Positions 41,138-51,553 of a stretch of 64,000 nt of DNA are shown here, one piece after another. A model generated the notes under the pieces. The model worked only from the letters and a program-made list of their open reading frames with translations, was not told where the DNA came from and did not search any database. The stretch covers positions 248,001 through 312,000 of the forward strand of contig JAGKQI010000102.1 of assembly GCA_018806915.1 (NCBI GenBank), written 5' to 3'. This stretch comes from Phytophthora colocasiae. Lineage: Eukaryota > Oomycota > Peronosporomycetes > Peronosporales > Peronosporaceae. The stretch's first letter is position 1; each line of letters begins with the position of its first letter. The position numbers were made by a program, and so were the translations under genes.

Positions 41138-42525
41138 TCACACCTTGAACAAACCAAACCACGAAACGGGCAAGAAATTGGTTTGCTTGAAAAATAAATA
41201 GATTTCCGAACCAAAATTACTGGCGACGCTGGTTTGTCGTAAGATATCCCCAGTTTTCAAACCACATCATTGGTTCACAGTTTCGCATGGTTACTGGTTT
41301 GAAAATCCTTGGCTGGCATTGGCTGCAAAGGAAGATCGCTACCTTTCCTGAATAGCCGCACTATGCTGTATCCGTAGCTGCAAGAAGTCATTGGGGAATT
41401 TTCCACTTCATTAGTACTGCCCCTCCGGTCTCAGATTGTAGGATTTCGTGTTAGTGTCCATGTTTTTCTGTTGAATGGTACCTTCGTTAACTTTGACTGA
41501 TTTCACAATTTGGGAGCTGATTTTTTCTGTTCTCCAAGCCGAATCTCCAAAGTTTGTTGACCAGATTATTGTCTCATTGGCGACGGCTCGTTTGATGCCA
41601 GCTTCGCCTTGAGGCGCTTCTCAATCAATTCGATTGAAGGTCTACCGCAGATTCAAAGTCACATTGAATCTTTCTTAGTGCTGAAAGCATTCTTTCCTCA
41701 CATGCTGACGAATGTGTTGTGTAATTTTAATTGATTGCTGTTTCCACTGTTGATAAAGCACCGTTGACTTTGTTTTCCAGTTTATAAGCGACCGACCAAG
41801 GCTGCAGGGGTATTAACATCAGATTGTCCCTGAACACCTTTTTCGAGATCAGCTTCAAGCGCCTATCGATCTCTGTGGCGAGCACAGCACTCTGTTGTTT
41901 TACAGACGCCTCATAGTACTTGTGAATATCGTCGAGTTACTCACTAATATGGCGGCTGAGACGATTTTCCGTGTCGGTAGCAGCATGAACGACGTGGATA
42001 TATTTGACGATCTCAATTATTGTCCTCGATATGTACTTGGGAATCCTATATAGCCTTGCTCACTTCAGCTGCAACGTTCGGGCTGCTGATCACGACGTCT
42101 TCGTGAGTAATATCTGTTGCGATCGCTGAAAAAAGACTTGATAACATACCACGGCCTTCGCGGTGGCTCCATGCTAACAGCGTCCGTCCTCTCTGACAAA
42201 GTCTCTCCTTCCACGTCCCGTGCACTACAATGGCTGTCGACGGCAGGAATAAAATCTATCTGAAACCAGACGAAAAGTAATGGGTTCTAGACAAGCGAAG
42301 CAGTCCCGCATTGATGAACAACTCCCTGTAATATCCGCAGTCCTCATGAGATCCCCCTTCCTGGTTCAAACCACCCGATGGTTTGTTGAAAACGCGCTCT
42401 TGGTTTGGAGTTTCAAAACGAAACGATTTCAAACCACGAAACGCTTTCAAACCAGGTTTGCGCGTAATTTTGGTTTGGTTCGAAAAGGACCAGGTTTGGT
42501 TTGGTTTGGTTTGTTCAGGGTGTGA
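41138..42525. mobile_element. Degenerate hAT-type element with GGTTT/AAACC-rich ends
   Basis: The ends are inverted repeats TCACACC(T/C)TGAACAAACC (left from 41138, right ending at 42525), and the hexamer TGTACC flanks both sides (41132-41137, 42526-42531). Many AAACC/GGTTT words occur near both ends, a subterminal repeat pattern. On the minus strand near 41695, SSACEERMLSALRKIQ matches the hAT dimerisation signature, but stops and shifts break every longer frame. A 6-bp flank is short for hAT; either two bases have mutated or the family differs. Confidence 0.7.
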
Positions 42526-42581
42526 TGTACCTTGCAGTGTTCCCAACCTCCTTTCAAAACGCTATGAAATCCAAAATTCAA

Positions 42582-43550
42582 CTAATCTGTTGACTTCAAG
42601 AAAGCTGCAACCTCTTCAGCGGATGATAAACTTGGTAGTGCTCCAGGTCGTTGCACACACAAGGCGCTAGCAGCAGCAGCTCGACGCATACAATCGTGCA
42701 TTGTGCGACCCTCAGCATACGCTACGGCGAAGGCTCCACGGTAGCAGTCTCCAGCGCCAGTCGTATCCACGACGCAGTCGACCTTGAAAGCCTTTTGGCG
42801 CAGCACCTCTGAACCATCGGCAGGGACAAACACGGATCCGTACGATCCGAGAGTCACCAGCATGTTCTTGGCTCCTTGTTCCTGCAAGAACCTTGCTGCA
42901 TCAATGGCATCATCCATGGTGTTTACTTGCCGCTTGGTGAGGCGAGCAAGTTCCGTTTCATTGGGACAGACAAAGGCCAAATGGGGATAAACATCGGCAG
43001 GAATGGGGTAGTCGTCGCCTCCAGTATCCCACATGACAGGAACGTTAGTTTCCCCCGCAGTCTTTGCCACCATAGAGTTAATTCGTACTGGGATTTCGCA
43101 CTGAACCAGTACAAAAGCTGCAGTTTTGATGGCGTCGATTAATGGGGCTGGAAGTTCCTCTGGCCACGCTGAGTTGGCACCACTTACAAGCACGATAGAG
43201 TTGTCTCCGTCAGGATATACGAATACGAACGCTAGACCCGATGAACATTTTGCTGCTGTGCATAGCATCGTATCCACACCGATGGAATCCAGAGTGTCCT
43301 TGATCATCTTCCCGTGACTGTCGTTGCCGAACTGACAAGCCATCTTAGCTACCAACGTCGGGTGGTCTGGTCCGAGGAGCTTAGCAATTGTTGCAGCCTG
43401 ATTATCACCCTTCCCTCCAGGATAGACACTGCCTGTGTCCGACTTGCTGGCGGACAGCGTTTCGCCACGCTCTGGCATGCGGTCGACTTCTACCACAATA
43501 TCCGCTCCGACGGACCCGACCACAAGGATATGGCGCCGAGTCTGTGTCAT
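42582..43550 (-). CDS. Ribokinase/PfkB-family sugar kinase, diverged paralogue
   Basis: A single exon of 322 residues. It has the PfkB signatures: GSVGADIVVEV near the N-terminus, GGKGDNQA at 46-53, and the C-terminal DTTGAGDCYRGAFAVAYAEG with the catalytic Asp. Ribokinase phosphorylates D-ribose to ribose-5-phosphate with ATP. Relative to its paralogue at 49606-50577 and to the general family, the substrate-side N in GSVNAD is Gly15, the small residue in GGKG(S/A)NQ is Asp49, and TLGSDGS is TLGSYGS. Those changes fall in the sugar pocket and near the nucleotide loop, so activity or specificity may differ. The frame is open and the codon use is normal, so it is probably functional in some way. 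Confidence 0.9.
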   Translation of the reverse strand: MTQTRRHILVVGSVGADIVVEVDRMPERGETLSASKSDTGSVYPGGKGDNQAATIAKLLGPDHPTLVAKMACQFGNDSHGKMIKDTLDSIGVDTMLCTAAKCSSGLAFVFVYPDGDNSIVLVSGANSAWPEELPAPLIDAIKTAAFVLVQCEIPVRINSMVAKTAGETNVPVMWDTGGDDYPIPADVYPHLAFVCPNETELARLTKRQVNTMDDAIDAARFLQEQGAKNMLVTLGSYGSVFVPADGSEVLRQKAFKVDCVVDTTGAGDCYRGAFAVAYAEGRTMHDCMRRAAAASALCVQRPGALPSLSSAEEVAAFLKSTD

Positions 43551-44036
43551 TTTCCGCTTTGTCTGGAATCGAGAAGTACGGGTGACTTGTTTTTCAGCTT
43601 AGGAATTTTGGAATGGCGAATTGACAGGTAGCGATGTTAAATTTTTAATCGTTTCGATTGGGCCAGCCACTCGATCGGAAGTGCACGGAATCTAATCGCT
43701 GATTGGCCGACTGATCGACGATCCGACTCTTTGCGATCAACTCCGGTTAGACAAACAACCTCTATTATTCAATTTATTAGAATTCAATGAACTTACAAAT
43801 TATTAGAGAACTTAGGTTTGGCCGATTTGATCGATTCGATCGTTTCGACCGATTCCGATCGATTCGACTGGTTTCGACTCCGATTGATCGATTTCGAGAG
43901 GTTATCCGGATTCCGGATACGGATCCCGAGAAGGAACTCAGACAGACAATCCCCCCTACGCTTCGTGAAGGAGCCCAGACAATCCTCCCTACTCATCGGC
44001 GTGTCCACTGCGTGCGCTGCTCCACCTCGAACGAGG

Positions 44037-46186
44037 ATGGAGAGTGATCACGATATGCAGGAGGAAAGGCCTGGAGCGTTTAACAACTGTGAAGTGACAG
44101 CGGATGCAGAGCCAGAGCCAGAGACTGACGCAGAGGTGGTAGCGTCGAGATCGACGTCAAGTGAGCAGAGGGCACAGAAACGATCTGACATTTGGGAGTT
44201 TATCGTGGAGCATGATGATGGAACCTATTCATGTCTGTGTTGTTCTCGCAGTGCAAAGACGCAGATTTGGAACTCGAAAGCGCATACAACTATGCGCAGA
44301 CATTTGCAAACTTATCATTCAGCTGAATATAAGGGATCTACAAGTGCAAGCGCTTCACAACAAAGTGACCTGCTGAGCTATTTTGAAAGGTGTGTAAAGC
44401 AGCGAACGGATGGTGAATTTTCTAAGTCAGAAGCGGACAGTGCCTTGGTGGATTGGATCGTTGCAGACTCGCAGCCCTTTGCAATTGTCGATGATAAGAA
44501 GTTTGTAGCCTTTTGCAATACCCTTCAACCAGATTACAAGGTTCCTGTTCGGCAGACCGTTCGACGTCATGTAACAATAAAATGGAAAATGGAAAAAGAG
44601 CTGGTGAGGAAGACGCTGATCAGCGAATGTATCGGTTGCCGTACTAGTATGACCACCGATATGTGGACTTCTGCAGCAAAGCGGGGGTACATGGTAGTTA
44701 CACTGCACTGGATGAGATCGGACTGGATCATGCGATCTGTTATTCTGGGTTTTAAGAGAGTTGAGTATCCGCACACGGGTGTTCGGCTTGCCGATCACCT
44801 TCTTGACGTCATAATGGAAATGGATGGCGAGCTGCTAAAGTCGTTATGGGCAATAACGACTGATAACGCCGAGCAACAATGGCACCATGGTTGATGCGAT
44901 CAATAGTAGCCTACCTAATCAACTCCGTCAGCAAATGTAAATCAACATTGCGTCATCCGCTTACGTTGAAACGTCCACCCCGACCAAATAAACAGAGGCC
45001 CCACTAGTTTTTAAAGTTAATTTCATGGCGCATGTCGCGCTAACTTGCTGTGAAAGAAGGTCTTCAAAAATGTCCTTTTGTTGACAGTAGCATTGGAGTT
45101 GTTCGCGATATTTTGAAGAAGATTGCCGAGTCCCCGTCACTACTCGAAGCCCTAAAGAGCGTGTGCGAGGCTCTGCAAATTTCATTCCGTATCCCCGAAC
45201 TCGACTGTGTGACTCGCTGGAACAGCACGTGGGATATGGTATCGACTGCTATAAAACTTCGAAAACCTGTCGAGGAGTTGCAGCGACGAATTCGCGAACG
45301 CCACACGGGATACACCGAATTCAAGATCGGACCTGATAGTCGCCTTGCGCGCGAGCTTTCTACCGATACATGGGACGCACTCAGCCAATTTCATCGTTTC
45401 TTGACACCAGTGAAAGCTGCTACCACCATGATGTCTGGAAATAACTATCCAACGTTTGGTATGGCTGTTGTCGTATTTGATATGATCTCCAAGCACGCTA
45501 CAAAAGTCGTTTGGAGCGCCACATAATACACAATTGAATTCGCAAAAGCCTTCGCGGCGAAACAGGTGCGTACAAAGAAGCCGTGAAAACCCGCGAGGCA
45601 AAAATTGCGGCACTGCTAGATCCAAAGAGCGAAGCAGTTGGTGCAAAGTGGGGATGCCGACATGGAGGCCTTCAAACGATGTGTCTGTGATGAGTATGAA
45701 TCCAGAAGTATCGACCCATATTCGAGGCTCAGCAACACGAATCTCGCACTCCACAAAGAAGTCCACAGGAAGAGCAAGATGCTGAGCTTTACGAAGCGCT
45801 CAACGATCTTATCGATGACTCCTGTGGTGTCCGGAGCACCCACGACATCTGATGATGAACCATTTTCATCTGAACTGGATCGATGGCTGGCTCATCGAGA
45901 TAAAACCATGCACAGCAAAACCAAGAGCAGGGAGGTTTGCAAATGGATGAGAAGCCTTGTCAGGTTTCCCCGAATCCAACTGATGGCACGCGATTTCCTC
46001 GCCGTGATGGCAACTTCCGTTCCGAGTGAACAAGCATTTTCGGCTGCAGGGTCCACTGTGAGTGTTACCAGAGCTCGACTTGGAGATGAAGCGGTTCAAG
46101 CAGTATCTGAAATGCAGTCATTTCTGAAGTTCAACAAAGCCACTGAAAAGCTTTTAAGCGGCAGAAACGACAGTGAGGGTGAATAA
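44037..46186 (+). pseudogene. hAT transposase with BED zinc finger, frameshifted
   Basis: The first frame (44037-44894) has an acidic leader, a BED finger (YSCLCC ... HTTMRRHLQTYH), and the start of the RNase-H-like core (TTDMWTSAAKRGYMVVT). Near 44870 a shift moves the frame, and the continuation is found at 45050-45526 (CVTRWNSTWDMV) and 45638-46186, where the dimerisation domain ends it (ATSVPSEQAFSAAGSTVS, RARLGDEAV). At least three shifts and several stops break it, so the element now depends on transposase from elsewhere. Confidence 0.9.
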
Positions 46187-46639
46187 TCATCGATACCCTC
46201 AAAGCCGCGCTGTTCACCACCACACCAGCACTACATGCGTTTGAGAATCACATGGAAGACAATCCCGTCGCTGTGACTCCACTTCATATCACGGGATGGA
46301 TGAAGCCCATTCCGACCATAAGAAAATATACGCCGTGACAGCAAGTTGTTCAGAAATGTCTGCATCGTCATCGCAAGACTGGGGCTCCAGATAATTCTGT
46401 CCCTCCTCGTCAATTGTCTTAATCTTGGGATTGTCGTGGCTAATTAGACAGGCTGGGCATCCGCAGGAACCTTTGTGGACGGACGCGTCGAACTCGGCCA
46501 CCTCGCCATGCATGGCGGTCACAATCCCCTTTTCAGGTTGCCGCTCAATTCACAATCTTCACGAGGACGTCGCCGAACTTCTCCTGGTACGTCTTCTTCA
46601 GTGCAAATACGTTGTATGTCCTGCGCAGCCGCATCGATG

Positions 46640-48833
46640 TCAGCAGAGAACGTCATCGACTCGCTCATGCTGCCCTCGCACGCGTAGCACATGTACACGC
46701 TGCGCATCGCGGCACTGCCCGCAGCAGCTCTCATCAAGGCCGACGTATTTTGTAAACTGTATCGGTGGATCTGGGGTATACTTGATATTTTCATGCTTGG
46801 CGACTTGCTGAAACCAGCGACATATTAGTAAAGCCAGAAGTGTGGCAGGCCCATAGCCTGCGCTCCGAATTATACCGCTCGCGATTGCTGGGCCAGTCGT
46901 GTGTGGAAACAATCCACGTCTCGTCCTCGACTTGACCTCCACATCAGACACAAATTCAAAGTCGAGTTGTAGATATGTACACGACCGTATCCGGGCTCCA
47001 GAAGGCCCTGTTCGCGCCAACGTGAAGCGTAAAAGCCAGCATCATCCACTCTAAATCCTCCAGATCCTACCATGAGATGTACACGCGCCATCGCTTTGCC
47101 GCCCGGAGATACGATACAGCTGTCGTCATACACAGTGCATGTGCGCTCGGACGAGTGGTAATGACCCGAAAGCACGATGTCAACATGGTAATCAGCCAAC
47201 TCTTGCTCAAGTACATCGCACAACAGTAATGATCGATAGTAATCTCCAGCATCCGCGACGGAGCAGTACAAAGGCCGGTTGATGTACAGAAAGACCAGAG
47301 TGTCTTCGAACGATCAACCGATTTTAAATCGTTCACCAGCCAGATGTGCAAAGGGGATCCTTGCGAAAACTCATGTTCGCTGCTCACCACCGTGTGGTGT
47401 GCAAGACCAATATCGAAGCTGTACTAGTACACACCATTGCCATTTTCAGGCATATGGAAACGTTTCTCTGAAGGCACACCACATTCCTCACCTGAATCAT
47501 GGCCATGAGTACCTTCCTTTTCAAATGTCAGGTGGGAAGTATGGTCCTTTTCCACTTATTCTAGGTACCTATAGTCTGTAGAAGTACATTGTACAGCGAT
47601 CAGTACAGATAATAATGGCTCCTCACAATGAAAAGCTTCGCAGACGTACCATGATGTATGGAAGGCGTGCATCAGCCAGGTGGCCAAGCTGATCCCAGGT
47701 GTAGGTAGATCCCCGGGCGTAGGCGAGATCACCGATGTGCACGACAGCGACGTATCAGGTCTGCATGGGCTTGTTCCATATCGTCATGAATCAACTCATT
47801 GTAGTACCACAATTGCCATTATCCACCGCGAAATTATCGGTCGCTCTGACCGACGTGTTCAGATGTCCATACACGAAAAAAGCTCATACTCGATCCCACT
47901 GGATCCGTCGAAATGCTATTAGTACCAGTTACAGGAGGCATCCGAAACTCCAGAACATCACTGAGCCCTCCTTTTTTGTCTCCGACCTGATAGAAGTGTC
48001 TTTTCCCACCTTCCAGCCTGGTCATCACCGTGTCGAAAATCTGTCCGGGGTCTCTGAAATCCCGAGGAAAAACAATCATCGCTGGTCCATTGCACTTATC
48101 ATCAGCTTTATAAATGCTCTGTGTGGCTTCTGCCACCTTCTTCAACCTGTCTTTAGCCTCTCCGAATTTCGCCACTGGATTGGTGACATTGTCACTCACC
48201 CACTTGACTCGCATCTCATCTGCATTTTGCGTCAAAGCCAAATGAACTTGCAACGGCTGCGCTGTCACAAACCGCAGCAACCACGATCACCGCATATTAA
48301 CCAAGGTCCGACTTCCACGACTCCTTTTCCTTCGCCATTGGTGTGTACTGTGTCCATAAATTCATGTACATTGGGCGTGCGATTGGCTTTTTCATCGGCA
48401 GAGCTCACACTGTTTGCAGCCACTCTATCCAGGCCGTAGAACTCTGGTTGAGGCGCCTTGTCGTCGAATGAGACGCTCACTGTGTCCATGTTGTCCTGAA
48501 TAGTCTGATTAAACTCAGATCGAGCCAAACGACGTGGAATATTGTGTGCATCTCGGATCTCAGACTCTTCTGCTCCTCACGCTGCGCTTTGGTCGAGCTG
48601 CCGGTCGCGTATAGCAGCGAGATGACAATGACAAGTCCTACAACGGCTATAAGAGCAGCCAGTCCATGCAGAGACAACCTGCGACTCGAACTTGAAGCCT
48701 TGCAGGGTCGCGTTTGCATGTGGGTGCGTCTTTGGAAAGCAGCATCCGCCGCCGTAGAACCAACAGCCTTCACCAATCCAGCGACCAGCAGCAACGCCAG
48801 ACACACTGTCCGACGCACCAACGCTCGCCGCAC
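46640..48833 (-). pseudogene. Purple-acid-phosphatase-like gene captured in the hAT element
   Basis: On the minus strand, from about 48833: a signal-anchor-like stretch LHGLAALIAVVGLVIVISLL, an acidic region, then PAP-type blocks in changing frames: PLQVHLALTQNADEMRVKW (Fn3-like N-domain), AHHTVVSSEHEF, and LSGHYHSSERTC followed by MVGSGGFRVDDAGF (metallophosphatase C-terminal blocks). These resemble eukaryotic purple acid phosphatases, which hydrolyse phosphate esters outside the cell or in vacuoles. A likely spliceosomal intron survives at 47576-47649 (gtacgt ... ttctacag), so capture was at the DNA level. Multiple frameshifts make it non-functional in this copy. The metal-ligand motifs of the first half are not all readable. 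Confidence 0.75.
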
Positions 48834-49605
48834 TAATCTTCTCCTCTACCGACGCACTCGTGCTCATCGCTGGCGGTAGCGGCGGTCACCGCAGCTCCGA
48901 CGCAGACGTAGACGCAGTCAACGACGCCGACCCGAACTCGGCCTCAACGGCGTCGAAGATCGACAGAAGCAGCTGGCAGTACTCGCCGCTCACCGCAGCT
49001 CCTGACGGTATGAACAGCGAGTCGGCGTCCGGAGCGTGCTCGAATGGCCGCGTTCTCTAAGTCGATACTTAATTACGAGTTCGAGATCACGGTAAACGAG
49101 TACTGCCCGTTATTGGTAGAAATGGTTTTAGTTTTCACCAATACGAAGGCAAATTGGCACTCTATCTTTTTATGTACCCTTCATGAAGCGAAGGATGAGT
49201 TAGTCGTTTCTGAGGGGTTTGCGGCAAAACATAATATCGATCAGTCGGGAATCGATCGGATTTTGTCCACTCACAATCCGACCGATTACGATTGGTCAAA
49301 AGAGACAACCGATCAATCCGATTGGATCGTTTTAACATCCCTATTGACAGGTCTATCAGTGGCATGGCGTTGCGAACTTCAACCAGTCTATCTTGTCAGG
49401 CATCAGGGCACTGGTAAGGCTGCAGAAGTTTGCTCAGCAAATTGCTGCGTGGTGACTGGATAGTGTTTGGCGTTGATGTTCAACCTCTTTGCGATTTTGA
49501 ATCGAGCTTTGAGGTGAATGACTTTGACAGCAAATTTTTGTCGTAAGCGTACTGTAATTCAATGCCCTGAACGCAACGCATAAGTATCTGCTTCTCCTAC
49601 GCAAC

Positions 49606-50577
49606 CTACAGGCCGTTCTCCTTGAGGAACGCCACAACTTCGTCTCCAGTTGGTAGACTTGGCAGAGCTCCAGCACGCTGTACACATAAAGCACTAGCAG
49701 CAGCAGCACGAGCCATGCAGTCCTGTACCTCCCGACCCTCAGCAAATGCAACGGCAAAAGCTCCGCGGTAGCAGTCTCCGGCTCCAGTTGTGTCCACCAC
49801 CTTGTCCACCTTAAAGCACTTCTGATGTACAAGTTCCGAGCCGTCAGCAGGAACGAACACTGATCCATCCGAGCCCAAAGTGACCAGCAAGTTCTTAGCG
49901 CCTTGTTCCTGCAGGAACCGGGCAGCAGCAACCGCGTCGTCCGTGTTGTTCACCTCGCGCTTTGTCAAACGCGCCAGCTCCGTCTCGTTGGGGCACACGT
50001 AGGTCAGTAGCGGCAGAAGATCAGCGGGGATCGGAGTGTCATCACCTCCTGTGTCCCACATCACAGGGACATTAGTCTCTGCAGCAGTCTTAGCCACCAG
50101 CGCATTAATACGTTCGGGGATTTCACATTGCAACAGGACAATAGCTGCCGACTTGATAGCGTCCGTCAGAGCGACAGGAAGCTCATTAGGCCATTCTCGA
50201 TTGGCTCCACCCACAATGACAATGGAATTGTCGCCATCCGGATACACGAATACAAAAGCTTGGCCTGACGGACAGACCGGGTTCCCAGCAAGAGCCGTAT
50301 CAACGCCAGAGCTTTTCAGCGCGTCCTTCAGCGCTTCACCATGCGTGTCATTACCGAATTGACCCGCGAACTTGGCACAAAGCGTTGGGTGGTTGGACCC
50401 AATGATCTTGCCAGCCGCTGCCGCTTGGTTGCTGCCCTTGCCACCCGGGAAGAACTTGCCTGTATCCGCCTTGGACGCTGACAATGTCTCGCCACGCACA
50501 GGCAAGCGACTGATCTCCACGACGATGTCAGCATTCACCGATCCAATTACCAGAACGTGCTTGCGTTTCTGCGCCAT
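49606..50577 (-). CDS. rbsK: Ribokinase (PfkB family)
   Basis: A single exon of 323 residues with all ribokinase signatures: GSVNADIVVEI (Asn15 and Asp17 contact ribose in characterised enzymes), GGKGSNQAA, VTLGSDGSVF and DTTGAGDCYRGAFAVAFAEG. It is the canonical member of the pair; the diverged copy lies on the other side of the hAT element in the same orientation, so the two arose by tandem duplication and were later separated. It would feed ribose from nucleoside turnover or from the host into the pentose phosphate pathway. It is divergent from the CENP-X gene with 248 bp between start codons. Confidence 0.95.
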   Translation of the reverse strand: MAQKRKHVLVIGSVNADIVVEISRLPVRGETLSASKADTGKFFPGGKGSNQAAAAGKIIGSNHPTLCAKFAGQFGNDTHGEALKDALKSSGVDTALAGNPVCPSGQAFVFVYPDGDNSIVIVGGANREWPNELPVALTDAIKSAAIVLLQCEIPERINALVAKTAAETNVPVMWDTGGDDTPIPADLLPLLTYVCPNETELARLTKREVNNTDDAVAAARFLQEQGAKNLLVTLGSDGSVFVPADGSELVHQKCFKVDKVVDTTGAGDCYRGAFAVAFAEGREVQDCMARAAAASALCVQRAGALPSLPTGDEVVAFLKENGL

Positions 50578-50825
50578 GATCTTCTCCTTGCACTCAACTA
50601 TTGCGGACTTGTGCTTGAGCTGGTAACTTGGTCTCTGTGGTCTACTGCACTTGAATGTGCAAGAGCTGCAAAGTGAGCGTGGTTGAGGTCTGCTTGGATT
50701 TGCACACGTACGTGTTTATCTCAGTTAATGGTACAGTGTACCAGTGGTACACGAACTTCAGTTTTCAACTTCAACCGTGTTTTGGTATTTTAATGTGTGC
50801 CACATTATTAAAACACAACACAATA

Positions 50826-51158
50826 ATGGCGCCACCGACCTTCAAGCCTGCACTAGTGGAGCAGCTCTTCCAGTCCACGTGGAGAACGAACGCTGCAACC
50901 GCAGCTGATACCGTAGCTAGTGATAGTAGTGAGGAAGAGGAACTGTTTGACTCGGCGCCTCTTGTCAGTGCTGCGGCTGCTGCCTCTCGCGTGAGAAAGA
51001 TTCATGTGGATGCGGTGAAACTCAGCACTGAAATGTTACGGCTCTTTGTGGTGGAAGCTATCCGTCGCGCTCAGATGGAGGCTATGGTGGACGATAGTGA
51101 GCAGGTTGAACCGCAACATGTGGAGCAGATTCTGGCGCAGCTATTGCTGGACTTCTAG
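50826..51158 (+). CDS. CENP-X/MHF2-like histone-fold protein
   Basis: A single exon of 110 residues. After an acidic N-terminal region (ASDSSEEEELFDS), the C-terminal 60 residues read KLSTEMLRLFVVEAIRRAQ, then VEPQHVEQILAQLLLDF, which matches the CENP-X pattern including its terminal LLLDF. CENP-X pairs with CENP-S in the kinetochore CENP-T-W-S-X complex and in the FANCM-MHF DNA repair complex. The N-terminal extension is longer than in animals. No CENP-S candidate lies in the window. Confidence 0.85.
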   Translation: MAPPTFKPALVEQLFQSTWRTNAATAADTVASDSSEEEELFDSAPLVSAAAAASRVRKIHVDAVKLSTEMLRLFVVEAIRRAQMEAMVDDSEQVEPQHVEQILAQLLLDF

Positions 51159-51220
51159 GCTCAGTCTGAACTGGAATTTCGTCAGAATAGTGGAGAGGTG
51201 GGCTTGTTGGCGCTGGAACA

Positions 51221-51553
51221 ATGCTTCAGCTAGAAAACGGCTATGTAGAAGACGATCAGGATCAAGAGAGGTGCCGGTTATATCGGAAACTGCTGCAAGC
51301 TTGGCTAATGATGTGTGGAGTTGCTGTAAACGTACAAAACGCTGAAAAGCAGTACATTAAATGGAGAGGAGAGACGAACAAATTGGAAAATAGTACGTAC
51401 TTGCTGAAGCATGTCGTACAGGAAGCGGTCATTAGAAGAAAGCTCCGATACACAGTCATGAACAGGGTCTTCGGAGTTAAACTTGAACGGGAAGACTATT
51501 TCTTGGAGATGGATATACTCATTCGCATTGTGGAGTTTCTGCTGAAGTATTGA
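51221..51553 (+). CDS. Small charged helical protein, unrecognised
   Basis: A 110-residue frame starting MLQLENGYVEDDQDQERC. It is rich in charged residues and predicted helix (ERCRLYRKLLQAWLMM, LLKHVVQEAVIRRKLRY) and ends IRIVEFLLKY. It starts 62 bp after the CENP-X stop. On the other strand the same DNA could hold a last exon of the Sfi1-like gene, so only one of the two readings may be real; composition favours this one. No family recognised. Confidence 0.4.
   Translation: MLQLENGYVEDDQDQERCRLYRKLLQAWLMMCGVAVNVQNAEKQYIKWRGETNKLENSTYLLKHVVQEAVIRRKLRYTVMNRVFGVKLEREDYFLEMDILIRIVEFLLKY

Larger units (their letters stand above)
43629..49343. mobile_element. Large hAT transposon (5.7 kb) carrying a purple-acid-phosphatase-like pseudogene
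   Basis: A perfect 8-bp target duplication TTGACAGG lies at 43621-43628 and 49344-49351. The ends read TAG(C/G)GATGTTAAA in inverted orientation, and both subterminal zones are rich in CGATCGG/GATTGG words and share CGACTGATCGA. Inside are a BED-finger hAT transposase (plus, broken) in the left 2.6 kb and a phosphatase-like pseudogene (minus) in the right part. The target duplication shows that the whole 5.7 kb moved as one unit. The zones 46187-46640 and 48870-49343 hold no recognised gene; around 46300-46520 (minus) the frame with HKGSCGCPACLISHDN is open but unidentified. Confidence 0.85.
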
